From positions 223,503-287,502 of the forward strand of contig JNVV01000048.1 of the NCBI GenBank assembly GCA_000733355.1: a DNA stretch of 64,000 bases, read 5' to 3'. Source of the DNA: Falciphora oryzae. Its lineage: Eukaryota > Ascomycota > Sordariomycetes > Magnaporthales > Magnaporthaceae. The notes under the pieces are model-generated. The model saw only the letters and a list, made by a program, of their open reading frames with translations, did not search any database and was not told the DNA's origin. Both the position numbers and the translations under genes were made by a program. Of this stretch, positions 25,704 through 36,844 are shown in pieces. Each line of letters begins with the position of its first letter. The first letter of the stretch is position 1.

Positions 25704-26360
25704 ATGGCTGCGCCTCAAGTTAACGGCGAGGTTCCCCACTCGGCCTTCATCGATGTAAGTCGAGAACAATCCTCTTGCCCACCACCCCTTGCTCCCAACA
25801 CCGTCTTGGGCGGCTGGGGGCGGTCCGGCCTAGAATGCGAAACATTCTAACGGGTCGTCGCGCCACAGCACCTTCTCAAGTACCCCGTCGTCAACGACAG
25901 CGTGGAGGCCCTGAAGCAGAACCAGTATGGCCAGAAGGGCCTGGCGCTGGGAGACTCGGCCTACAAGACTTTTGCCAAGCCCGTGATCCCCTACCTCGCC
26001 AAGCCCTACCAGTATGTCAGCCCGTACGTCAAGAAGGCCGACGACATTGGCGACAAGACTCTCGCCAAGGTGGACGAGACCTTCCCTGCCGTGACCAAGC
26101 CGTCGGCCGAGCTGTACGCCGATGTCCAGAACCTCGTCACCCTGCCCTACCGCAAGGGCCTCGAGGGCAAGGACCACGTTTTCACAACGTACAACAAGGA
26201 GTTCAAGAGCATCAACAGCGATGGCGGCAACGGCGCCCTGGTCTCATATGGAAAGGCCCTCTTCAGCACCGCCCTGATTGTCACGGCCGAGTCGTTGAGC
26301 TGGGCCAGGACCTTCTTGAACACCAAGAAGGAAGAAGTTAAGGCGGCTGCCAACAACTAG
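25704..26360 (+). CDS. CAP20/perilipin-like lipid-droplet protein
   Basis: Two exons, 25704..25754 and 25869..26360, give 180 aa. The 114-nt intron has a GTAAGT donor and CCACAG acceptor and is phase 0. The protein matches the CAP20 family of plant- and insect-pathogenic fungi along its whole length: PQVNGEVPHSAFI at the N-terminus, YPVVNDSVEALKQNQYGQK, then LAKPYQYVSPYVKKAD and KDHVFTTYNKEFK. Family members coat lipid droplets (insect-pathogen MPL1 is the perilipin), and Colletotrichum CAP20 contributes to appressorium turgor and virulence; those roles are known for homologues only. The length is the usual one. A long pyrimidine-rich leader lies upstream, suggesting an actively transcribed gene. 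It ends with TAG. Confidence 0.92.
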
Positions 26361-27946
26361 ACTTCTTGCGCTGAATGATGCAGCCGGGACTCCCGTCCTT
26401 CTCCCCCTTCACACACCCCACAAACACTCCCTCGAAAGAGACCACGAGGAGAAGGCAGGAACATCCAGAGACATCTGCGATGACATTGCTAGACCATACG
26501 GTTGGCCATTGCTCGTTTGAAACGGCGTCACGGGTCGATGGCTCGGCCTGAGGTCGGACGACCTTCTTTTGGTGCGTGAAGAGCGGTTTGTTGCAGTTGG
26601 CTGTCAGAACGCACTGCCTGCGTCTTTCGCTCTTCCCCATCATCTCAGCCAAGAAACTTTCAGACATCCACCCTCGGTTTCTCCCTTTTTGTTCTCTTAT
26701 AATTTCGTGCAGCTCACGGACGGTAGGACCTTCGGAGACAAACTCCCCGAAACACGATGCATAATCAGCTCAGACGGCAAGAGTGTTCTGTTATACCTTG
26801 TTATTCTCTTTCCTCATTTTTTTTTGTCTCTACTCGACTGTCTTTTCCCTTATTCTCTTTTCTATTGACTGCCAGCGGGGTCTTTCTCTTTGTCTCCAAA
26901 ATCTTCTCATGTTGCTTGAACAACAGCCCCCATCTACATTTAACCTGTTTTTCTATCGCTATGACGGTGTTGGGGGTCTCGGGAGTGTCTCGAGAAAGAC
27001 GGCACTCTTGTTTGGCAGCGTAGCCTTCTCTGGAAGGCCGGGAATGGGGGGCGAGGGCTTGGGACCAGCAGCGGCCGCGGCTCAGGCATGAATAGTGCTA
27101 TAGCCTGTACGAAAAAAAAAAAAAAAAAAAACCGACAGTTCTAATAGATGTGTGTTCACTATACGTTCTCGAGGGCCGTTAGATCTCGATGTCAAGTTCG
27201 AGGCCTTCCTCGGGCGGCCGTGGGTGCTCGAGCGACGGCAACAAAGCACCGCGACTAACACGACTGAAGAGCATGGAATCCACATGCCAGCGCAAAGCGG
27301 CCAACACCGACATGGGAATTCCGCGGGCTGCTTCGTGCATAGATGTGTCTTATTGCCAATTGTCGGCTCAACGGCGAGGTGTTATTAAAGTCTTTGATCC
27401 CCGGGGTAATTAAGGTGCTCCGGGGAAGCTGGAGCAATCATCCACTTCCATTCCAAGCTCGCAATGCCATGTTGGGTGCTGCTGGCAACTTCCAATCGCC
27501 ATGCATCCAAATGGGCTGACACAGGCATGACAAAGCAGGGTCCATGGAGAACCGCGCTAGGCCTCCTTTGGCTGCGCGGGCGTGATGATGTAACGGTTGG
27601 TAATAATGGTGGGGGAGGGGGAGCCGCCGAGGAGAATAAGGGGTTTGAAAGCCCACCAAGACTAACGGCGGCGACCTTTTTGTTTGTTATGAAGGCGCGT
27701 GGGGGATGGTGCGGATGGGGGAAGCTTCGCTTTATTTCTTAGATTCCATCCAGGCCCCTCCCTGCCTGCTTATGCGCCAATTGGTTATTCGCGCCGCTTT
27801 CGGATGCGACCCATTGGAAATCAAGGATCTTGAAAGGCCACTATTCTGGTTTTTTTGGGCGCGCGCTATTGTCCACCGAACAGCCCGACCAACCGCCAAA
27901 GCCATCCCGTTTCTATATAAGGGGCCCCGCTCCTCAGTCGTTCCCG
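26361..27946. other. Intergenic region between CAP20 and pirin
   Basis: It holds the CAP20 3' region, a poly-A run near 27111, and the pirin promoter at its right end. No gene seen. Confidence 0.5.
27914..27921 (+). promoter_or_regulatory. TATA box of the pirin gene
   Basis: TATATAAG at this point is only about 33 nt before the upstream candidate start codon at 27947. This makes either a very short leader or use of the downstream Met at 28193 likely. Confidence 0.55.
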
Positions 27947-29198
27947 ATGAAGACCCTTTCGATCCTCATACCCATCCTAGTTGGAATCTGCTCTGTACTG
28001 CTCTTCAGGGACCGCGTCGACGACATTGCCGCAGGCTTGAAGACCTTCTACGACCACTACTCGCGAGAGCTCTTTGTCGCAAAGCAAGATATTGTGACGA
28101 CGACGACGACGACGACGACAGCGAGCGCAGAAGCAACAGGCGCCGTCCCCGAACAGCAGCAGCATCCGGAAAAGCACCTCTACGCGACCGAGATGTCCAT
28201 CCCCCGCGCGATCCGCAAGGTCTTCCTTGCCGTGGAGCAGGCCGAGGGCGCCGGCGCGCGCGTCCGGCGCTCGGTTGGAACGCCGGCGCTGCGCAACTTT
28301 AGCCCGTTCCTAATGCTCGATCATTTCTCTATAAAACCTGGCGCAGGTTTCCCCGACCAGTATGTCCCTCGCGCCCGCTGAGTGTGTGATGCAACGATTC
28401 AAGCTTGCTAACTTTTTTTTTCTGCGCGCCGCCACCAGCCCCCACCGCGGCCAGGAGACAATCACATACCTGCTTACGGGCGGCGTTGACCACGAGGACT
28501 TTGCGGGCAACAAGGGCACCATCGAGGCGGGCGACCTGCAGTTCATGACGGCGGGTAAGGGCATAATGCACGCCGAGATGCCGCGCCAGAACCCTGACGG
28601 TTCGGCGAACGTCGGCCTGCAGCTCTGGGTCGACCTCCCCAAGCACCTCAAGTCCTGCGAGCCCCGCTACCGCGACCTGCGCGCGAAGGAGATCCCCTCC
28701 GTGGAGGTCGACAACGGCAAGGTCAAGGTGAAGGTCATCTCGGGCCAGAGCCACGGCATCGACTCGGTCAAGGACCTAGCGTACACGCCCGTCTGGATCC
28801 TGGACGTCGAGATCAAGCCCGGCGGCAAGATCGCGCAGCCGCTGCCCGAGGGGTGGAACGCGTTCGCGTACACGCTCGAGGGCGCAGACATAAAATTCCG
28901 CAACGGCAAGGACGACGGCAGCAACGAAACCAAGGTCGCGGCGCAGTACCACAACGTCGTGTTCGAGCCCCAGGGCGAGGCGGTGCTGGCGTCGGTGGAC
29001 GAGGGGGCCGAACAGCCCGGCCGGTTCGTGCTCGTGGCCGGCACGCCGCTGGACCAGAAGGTGGTGCAGTACGGCCCCTTTGTCGTCAACTCCATGGAGG
29101 AGGTCCAGAAGGCCATGTTTGACTTCCACACCCACTCCAACGGGTTCGAGCGTGCCAAGGACTGGCAGAGCGAGATTGGCAAGTCGATGAGGGATTAG
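27947..29198 (+). CDS. Pirin (cupin) with possible hydrophobic N-terminal extension
   Basis: Two exons, 27947..28359 and 28439..29198; the 79-nt intron (GTATGT donor, GCTAAC branch, CCACCAG acceptor) splits a His codon. From 27947 the product is 390 aa. All four pirin metal ligands are present: H138 and H140 (HPHRGQE), H182 and E184 (GKGIMHAEMP). The pirin core starts near the Met at 28193 (residue 83; MSIPRAIRKVFLAVEQAEGAG would begin there), giving 308 aa, the usual size. The extra 82 residues have a hydrophobic first segment (LSILIPILVGICSVLLF), then a Thr run coded by ACG repeats. If translated, the protein would be membrane-anchored or targeted. Pirins bind Fe(II) and act as transcription cofactors or quercetinase-like enzymes; no specific role is shown here. 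Confidence 0.85.
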
Positions 29199-32101
29199 GG
29201 GGGTTTTGTCTTGTTGTTTTTGGATGATTCTGATGTCTACTCACCTCTCTGTGTTTAGATATATCTCTTGCATGGCGCGTTTTTGTACATGTTTCTTTGC
29301 GCCCGTTTGTTTGTTTGTTTGCTTGCTTGCTTTGGATATCCACTGTATATACCTAGACATAGAGACAGATACCCACGAACATGTCTTGCCTTGTCCTTGA
29401 AACATGATTTTCCGAGTGTGCCACCATGTCTGATACTCCTTGACCAAGGATCTGAGACGCCTAGCTCTAATCGCGTATTACGATACCCCCTGAAAGATGC
29501 TTCAGTGCACGTGGACTCTTCGGCACCGACAGATTCTGATACTCCTATATATCGGTATTAGCTGAATAGCTTGAATGACTAGTACCGAAACCTTAGATTT
29601 TCTACATCCTTATAATGAGGGAAGCAATCTGATAGTATGATTTTCTACGTTCATAGTGTCTGTTTAGGCGTACAGAGGGCGATGTCACTTCGCTTGGCTG
29701 GCGGCTGCTTAACCGAGCAGGTGCAGCGACCCGAGACTCGGGCTCGAAAGGATCGCGGAGGGGACTCACAGCTTCCAAAATCGGAAGACCGAGAGGGGCG
29801 CAGCAGTCTCGTCTGCCCTCGCTACAAAGGCAAACAAGACATGATACTTCGAGGGTATGAGAAGGATACTGCAGCCCAGCAAAAGGCCGTTGGGCTGGGA
29901 GGCAGAGGCTAGTCCAATGGCGCAATCCATGGGTGTTTCGTTTTGTGCTGATCCGAAAGACAGCCCGAGAAAACAAAACAGACTTTCCGCCATTCACGGG
30001 CAGCAGCGGTTCTGCCATGGAGATGTTCCAATATCCACAGTGTCATGGTGGCTTAGGTTCTCGCCAAGGTTGGGGGCAGTCTAGCTCCATGCGGATAGGC
30101 ATTCTTCTAGAAGATTTCTCTCTGCAGTTCCGTTTCTGTTCTTTTTTTTCGAGGCGCAGCAGTCGATGATCGACGATACATGCATGTGAGTAAAAGGTGA
30201 AGACTGCTCATTGGATGGGCTGATCGGGGCAGCGAGGCTTTGCGAGATCACGGGGCTGGTCGTGGCGGGGGAGGGACGAACACGTTTACAAGCATTTCGC
30301 TTATGTATACCTGCCCTTGCTCTTGGCCGTATCTCGTAAAGCATCCACGCTACGCTGTCACGCTGTCCGTCCTACGAGTGTATGTACATGCACTTTCGGG
30401 GTTGAGAGCCGCAGGTGTGGGTGGAGAGAGGAGGGTTTCTGGGCAATTTGCCGTTGCCGAGGATGAACATTGTCATGATCTGATTTATGTTTTTGGCAGA
30501 ACACGGGATCGGGTTCGTGGGATTCACGGAGCCTGGGCGGGCGAGGGGGTGGCTGTGTTTGGGAATATTGGGTGCGTGCAGCAAAGGTGCCCTGTTTTGT
30601 TTGGACCTGACGAATACGCGGGATTTCCGTATGTACCTACCTCTAGAGACGCGATCCCAAGATCACACACACCATCGAACCTTTTTTCTTTTGCTGTTGT
30701 GGGAAGTTTCCGTCAGGTTCCCGTGTGCGTGTTGGCTGATGTTGGGATGCGGATAAGTGCGGGCCAGAAGGGGGAAACAGCATGGGCAAAAAAGGCCACC
30801 CGACGTCAAAAAAGCGCAGGATTTGAAACAAAATGCGCCGGAGGGCATTTGCAGATGAGAAACAAACCGACATGCAAACGTCGAGTGATTTTAAGTGTCT
30901 CGTCGGGGTGCCAGAACCAGTGGTGGGCAGTGACATCAGATGTGTAAAAAGATGATGACCCGATGCCTGGGCGTTGAGGGGAAGGAGGGTCGTTGCATTG
31001 CATTGGCGAGGTTACACTGGAATGGTCATAAAGCCGTCCGCCAGTCTGTCTACCACAGCCGAGCTTGAGGGTAATACTCAATTCATCCACGGAGCTTGGA
31101 GCTTGGGTGGCAAGCTTTGGGGAGGAGAGAGGAGGTGGGCACTCGGCACGCGGAATCATCGCGGGTGTAAGCAAGTGACCCTGGGGAGCTGGGCGGCCGA
31201 GAGAGCCAAGGATGCAAGCAGCAGCCCTGATGACCTCGCCTGTTTAGCTGCTTACCCGTGTGCTGAGCCGTGCAAGGCACTCGCTGTCAGGCACTGTGGC
31301 TTGGAACCAGCGCATCGATATTGCTGTCGTGGGACAAAGAGATCCTCAGCCTCATTCGAGGACTTGTGAAGAGAGCGGTGAGGCCAAGGCCAGGGTTGCT
31401 AACGAGCGCAAGCTGATGCCTAATAGGAGGGAATGAAATGTGGCAATACATAGCCTCAGGTACCCGACGTCACCGACGTGCAGTGACTTGTCAATGGATT
31501 GCACTTTGGGCTCGGTGGCTGTCCTGGGTCTGCCCTGTGGTTCGCCTTCCGTTGGAGGGAATTCCCCACACTCCACGCCGTAGCTCGATTTTTCCCTTGG
31601 CCCCGCCCGATTGGGTGTTTTAGCTCCTTCTGCCCCCGCACGCGGGCCCAAGCTCCTGCTGCTGCGGCAGGAGTGGAGACGAGGGTGCGGCCAGCGATGA
31701 CAGGCTGCGCTGCCTCACGCATTCCACGCACTGATTGGGCCCAAGAGGCGTTGTTGCCCAGTGCCCGAGGGAATATGACCCGATGGGCTCGAACAAAGGA
31801 TCACACAATAGAAAGCTGTCGCTTTGGGATTGGGACGAAGGCCACTTCATAAATACCGAGCCGTGCGACGTCGACCCATCCCAATTGTTTCCTCCACCCC
31901 CTCACCCTGCGACTTCTGGGCCCTGCTCGATGCGCTGATTTCTCAAACGCAAAACCCCCGTCAATTTTTTTTGTCTTTGCGAAAATCTCTCCCAGTCGCC
32001 ATCGGTCGCAAGCGCAACCCACCGTCTGCCACCGACTGCAGTAGCTCCACCACCACAGACAGCTGTCGCGATCCAAGACGTCCGCACCAGCCAACACCAA
32101 C
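29199..32101. other. Intergenic region between pirin and stomatin genes
   Basis: About 2.9 kb with no coding region I can support. A CATAAATA element near 31847 may serve the stomatin gene. No tRNA or repeat recognised. Confidence 0.5.
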
Positions 32102-33366
32102 ATGTCGACAGCCACGAACCCCAACGGCGCCGGCGCCGGCGCGGGTAGCGTTGGCTCCTCGAGGGCCGCCAAGGCGCCCGAGTCCAGTGACACGCCCGCC
32201 ATCGGCTTCCGGCCCCAGGCCAACATGACGGTTCAGCCGCCGCGCCAGGAGGATTTGCAGAAGTCGTATGCGAGCATCGTCGGCGACGACTCGAACCCCA
32301 AGGGCTTCTACGGCACCATGGGTATGTTGCGATCGCATACTGCGCATACTGCCATGCCAGCTGTCGCATTACTTGGTGAAAGCTAACCATGGGCCTTGCT
32401 CTTCCCCGCAACAGTCAATGCCTTCGGCGCCGTCATCGGAACCCTGGGCGCCATTCCCTGCTGCATCTGCTGCCCTAACCCCTATAAGAACGTCCAGCAG
32501 GGCAATGTCGGTCTGGTTACCAAATTCGGCCGCTTTTATAAAGCTGTCGATCCCGGCCTGGTCAAGATTAACCCCCTGAGCGAACGCCTTGTCCAGGTCG
32601 ATGTGAAGATCCAGATAGTTGGTAAGTACGCCCGAGGATTGCTCTGCGTGTGTTGCGATCGCATTGCTGATGCCCTGTTATCTCGCCTACAGAGGTCCCG
32701 AAGCAGGTCTGCATGACCAAGGACAACGTGACCCTGAACCTCACCTCGGTCATCTACTACCACATTGTGTCCCCGCACAAGGCCGCCTTCGGCATCGCTA
32801 ACGTGCGCCAGGCGCTCGTGGAGCGGACGCAGACGACGCTCCGCCATGTCGTGGGCGCGCGCGTGCTCCAGGACGTTATCGAGCGGCGCGAGGAGATCGC
32901 GCAGTCCATCGGCGAGATCATCGAGGACGTGGCGGCGGGCTGGGGTGTGCAGGTCGAGAGCATGCTCATCAAGGACATAATCTTCAGCCAGGAGCTCCAG
33001 GAGTCGCTGTCGATGGCGGCGCAGAGCAAGCGCATCGGAGAGTCCAAGATCATCGCGGCCAAGGCCGAGGTCGAGTCGGCCAAGCTGATGCGCCAGGCCG
33101 CCGACATCCTCTCGAGCGCGCCCGCCATGCAGATCCGCTACCTGGAGGCGATGCAGGCTATGGCTAAGTCGGCTAACAGCAAGGTCATCTTCCTGCCCGC
33201 CGCCAACCAGACCATGCCGACGCCGCAGCAGTTCGCCGCCGCCAACAGCTCGAGGGCCGCTGGGGGCGACGAGGAGGACATCAACAACCCCTTCCGCGAG
33301 TTCGCCGCCAGTGACAACAGCGGATTCCAGCAGGCCCTGAATGCCCGCGTGATTGAGAACATTTGA
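32102..33366 (+). CDS. Stomatin-like SPFH/band-7 membrane protein
   Basis: Three exons, 32102..32321, 32415..32621 and 32693..33366, give 366 aa. Both introns (93 and 71 nt) have GTATGT/GTAAGT donors and are in phase. Residues 1-73 are a soluble N-terminal tail. A short hydrophobic hairpin with a cysteine cluster (PCCICCP, about residues 88-94) looks like a stomatin membrane insertion and palmitoylation site. The SPFH domain follows (about 97-280) with GLVTKFGRFYKAVDPGL, VERTQTTLRHVVG and a helical AKAEVESAKL oligomerisation stretch. Stomatins form rings on the inner face of membranes and organise microdomains; in Aspergillus StoA affects polarity. That is family knowledge. The end is a disordered tail with EEDINNPF. 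The protein lacks the signature of prohibitins and is not mitochondrial-looking at its N-terminus. Confidence 0.9.
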
Positions 33367-34146
33367 GTCTTGAGGGGAACCCCTTGATTCTACCTTGTTT
33401 GTGTATATTTTGGGACTATCCCTATCTCCTTTTGGACGTTGCTAGTCTTTTGCTCCTGATCTAGTCTGCAGAGACGGACAGACGGGTTTAGCACCTCCTA
33501 TTTCTTGGATTTTCCTATGTATTTCTATGTCATGGGACTCGCTCGGATTGGACGGAATGGACCGCGGCGGGAAAGCGGGGGCGGTGGCAGGAGACCAGAT
33601 ACCCGGGATTGGCGATTGGGGAGGATGTAATGAAGGAAGGATACCCCTGTTTCGGTCGCTTTTACAGTCGTTTGTTTTACAGTCGATCATTGTGTCGATA
33701 GCTCGCGCCCGAAATAAGAAGCGCCAGTGGCTTCGGACCTGGAACACGAAGCTCGGGAATTGATGGATCGATATCATTTGCGTGCTCAGCGTCTCCCTGC
33801 AAGATCGCGGGGGAGGTGATGCCCCTGTGCCCTGAACCCCTGTAACGGCGCTGCACTTTGGCGTCATGAACCTGGCGTGCCGCTTCCCCAGAGTGGACCG
33901 GACCGCTGTTTGCCTGCCGGGGGTTAAGCTCAGGGCGTCATTGTCCCAGGGCGCCATCAATTTGATTGTCCCAACCGGTTTTGAACTTACCGCCACGTTC
34001 CAGACATATCAAGACGCAAACGCATCAACCTCTGGCAAACGACTTGAGCTTTTTGCGACGGTGCCTCGACACCAACATACTGCCCCGTCGCTAACGAATC
34101 ACCTGTTTGACCTTGAGCGCGCCGCGCGCGGAACGCTCAGTCGAAA
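33367..34146. other. Intergenic, stomatin 3' region and LENG1-like promoter
   Basis: No coding region with conserved features. It probably includes the stomatin 3' UTR and the promoter of the next gene. Confidence 0.5.
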
Positions 34147-35295
34147 ATGCCACTGTAAGGCCCAACCACCTTCTTTCTTGATGCATGTGTCTAGAGAGCG
34201 CAAAACCCGCTGACCGCAAAACTTCCTCTCCTCCAAAAACACAGCCACCTCCTGGGCAAGAAGTCATGGAACGTCTACAGCCCCGCCAACATTGCGCGCG
34301 TGCGCGCCGACGAGGAGGCCGCGCGCGCCGCGGACCAGGCGGCCGAGGACCGGCGGCGGGACCGCGAGGGCGCGCGGCGCATGGCGGTCCTGCGCGGCGA
34401 GGCGGAGGAGGAGCTGCCGCCGTCGCCGGATCGAGGGGAGGGCCGGGGCCGCGATGACGGCGACGACGCGCACCGGCCGAGGCGCAGGCCGCGCAGGCGC
34501 CACGGCGAGGACGAGACGGATTTCGAGATGCGCGTGGCGCGCGAGCGGCAGGCGGAGGCGGCGCAGGCGAGGGGGCTGGAAAACAGGCGGGTGGACGAGG
34601 AGGCGGTGGCGGCGCGGCCGATCGTGGACGAGAGGGGGCACATCGACCTCTTCGGCCAAGGCGGCAGTAGCAGCCGGGCACCTGCGGAGAAACAGCCCGG
34701 CGTGGCGGCCGACAGCGGCGGCGGGATGCGCTTTGCGGACGCGGCGGGGCGGGGGCCGGCGGCGGCGGAGAAGCCGTGGTACGCTGGTGGCGGCGGCAGA
34801 GGAGAGGCAGGCGACGGCGACGACGGGGGGCCCGAGGTGCCGACGCGCAACGTCTTTGGGCGCGAGGACCCGGGCCGCAAGGCGAGGGCGGCGGCGCGGT
34901 TCGTTTCGGACGACCCGCTGGCGGTGATGAAGAAGGGGGCGAGGCAGGCGCGTGAGGTCAACAGGAGCAGGCGGCGCGAGGCCGAGGAGCGCGAGGAGGC
35001 GCTGCGGGAGATGAGGAGGGAGGAGCGGCATCGGCGGCGGGCGGAGGAGAGAGGAAGCCGGCAGGATGGGGAGAATCAAGATCGCGGTCGTGGCCGTGAG
35101 GGTTCCGAGCGCAGGCGTGGTGACGAAAATGATAGGCATGGGCACCAGAAGAGGCGGGGGAGCAGAAACAGGACCCGGAGCGGCGAACGTCGGAGAGACT
35201 GGAGCAGGGAGAGGCGCCGACGGAGTTGTTCGCCTCGGGACGAGCGCGATAGGGGCCGCAGTGGTCAAGACCGGGGTCGTCGCATCAGGGAGTAG
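34147..35295 (+). CDS. LENG1-like protein with N-terminal Cir_N domain, 8-nt first coding exon
   Basis: Exon 1 codes only 8 nt (34147..34154, ATG CCA CT), then a 90-nt intron (GTAAGG donor, ACACAG acceptor) and exon 2 at 34245..35295. The joined protein is 352 aa and starts MPLHLLGKKSWNVYSPANIARVRADE, the classic Cir_N start; the conserved HLLGKKSWNV would be cut without the micro-exon. Further LENG1-like marks are DERGHIDLF and KPWY. The C-terminal third is rich in Arg, Glu and Asp with RS-like runs (RRRSCSPRDERDRGR), as in proteins tied to pre-mRNA splicing. Function is not established for the fungal family; a nuclear RNA-processing role is an inference. It is convergent with the next gene, the two stops being about 190 nt apart. 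Confidence 0.82.
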
Positions 35296-35487
35296 GATTC
35301 CAGATAGACAGTGTCCGACTAGCAAGGTGATCCAGCCACTTTGCATTGTTGTATTTCTACACGATTATAATACAAGCAAGGAGCTTGCTCTGACACAATT
35401 TGGGTCTTGCCATTTTCCACCCACCCAAAACGCCATGCTCAGTAAACAAACAAAGAAACAGGAACAGCCAGGCGGTGTTTTCGTTCG

Positions 35488-36117
35488 TCACTTCGTCTTC
35501 CACGGCAGCGAGATCTCGACAGGCTGCATGTCCTTGTCGGCCATGGCCACCAGCTTCTCGACGCCGATCTCCTTGAGCGCCGCCAGGACGAGGGCCTCGG
35601 TCTCGGCGCTCAGCCCCTCGGCGCGGTCGCAGTAGATGTCGAGCCCCTCGGCCGTAAACAGCGTGGGCGCGAACCAGGTCACGGCCCACCTCTCGACGCC
35701 CTCTCCGGAAGCGAGCGGCCGCTCGCCCCAGCCCAGTATCTCCCAGTGGCTGGTGACGAAGAAGAGCAGGCCCTTGCCGCGCCAGTTCCACGACGTGTTG
35801 CTGTCGTCTTTGCTCGCGGCCGTGTCGACGCCGGCGACCGCCTTGACGCCGCCCTTGCCGCTGCGGTTCTCGTACTCGACCAGGTCGTCGATGCGGGCCG
35901 GCGCGTCGCCGCTCGGGGAGGATGGAGGCAGCGGCTTGTAGGTTATGCGGACGTTGCGGGCGGTGCGCCACATGGACAGCGTCGAGTGCGTCACGGACCA
36001 GGTGCGGTGGAGGAACTCGGCCAAGGGGCCGCCGTCGTCCGAGGGGGTTGTTGGTGAGGAGGAGGCATATTTGGACGGGGCCCGGAGGGTGATGGCGGCT
36101 GCTGGAGGTGACGACAT
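35488..36117 (-). CDS. Conserved fungal protein of unknown function, calycin/lipocalin-like
   Basis: A single exon, 209 aa. It has the look of a small one-domain beta-barrel protein: an N-terminal helix region, TWSVTHSTLSMWRTARNVR, RIDDLVEYENR, the strand-rich SWNWRGKGLLFFVTSHWEI, then WAVTWFAPTLFTAEGLDIY and a C-terminal helix. I recall similar ascomycete proteins with the same Trp-rich pattern but no demonstrated activity. No signal peptide or membrane segment. The start at 36117 is the first Met and lies close to the divergent neighbour's promoter region. What it binds, if anything, cannot be told. Confidence 0.65.
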   Translation of the reverse strand: MSSPPAAAITLRAPSKYASSSPTTPSDDGGPLAEFLHRTWSVTHSTLSMWRTARNVRITYKPLPPSSPSGDAPARIDDLVEYENRSGKGGVKAVAGVDTAASKDDSNTSWNWRGKGLLFFVTSHWEILGWGERPLASGEGVERWAVTWFAPTLFTAEGLDIYCDRAEGLSAETEALVLAALKEIGVEKLVAMADKDMQPVEISLPWKTK

Positions 36118-36611
36118 CTTGGTTTGGCTTTAGGTACGGCGGCTGGGACAGATGTTGGTGTTACAGGATCGCCTTGATTAAGGATTAACGGTCGGGTTAC
36201 GGACTAGATGTTTGATTGCGTGATGGCATCTACAGCTTGGAGAGTTAGGAAACACGGCAGCCAAGGTTGCTGGAGAGTCGGGCAGGATTCAATTGAACTC
36301 CGTCTGGTCCCTGCGTGTCGCAGGGATGTCCAACACCCCTGCCGCCAAGATTGAAGCTTCGAGCTCGAGCCCCCTCCCAGCACCGCAATCAACACCTCCT
36401 GCCTTCTCGACGGCTCCCACCGACAGTACAAATCCGCCTACCAATTGATTGTATCCGAGTCCTCTAGAGGTGGCTTGGCCAGAGGCTTTGGTTAAGGAGC
36501 CCTCCTGTTTGGCCATCGCAATAAACCTGCAGGCGCGTTACGCCAAGGGCGGCTCGAGGGGAACGCCAACGGGAGCGTGATAGGGGCTTCAACCAACAGC
36601 ACGCCCGCATG

Positions 36612-36619
36612 GCTATAAA
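36612..36619 (+). promoter_or_regulatory. TATA box upstream of the sulfotransferase-HAD gene
   Basis: CTATAAAAG about 230 nt before the start codon at 36845; a second TATAAAC lies near 36650. Either could set a 150-200 nt leader. Confidence 0.45.
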
Positions 36620-36844
36620 AGCACGCATACGCCGCCTAAGAATAGGGTGTATAAACCGGTGTTCCCCCATGCGCTGCTTGGGATATTTTAGGTCTCTGAA
36701 CATCCATCTTTCAAGGATGCTCCAAGTGACCATCTGCGATCTGAAGCCGTCCTGACCCTTCTGCTTCTGGGCTTTCTACATTGGGCCCTTGTTGCACCAA
36801 CCAACTAATTCCTGGACATTGACTGCTTTCTAAAACCCGCAAAC

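Noticed and set aside
27830..28381. Longer pirin start at 27830
   Set aside because: It lies upstream of the TATA box at 27914 and adds residues with no conserved character.
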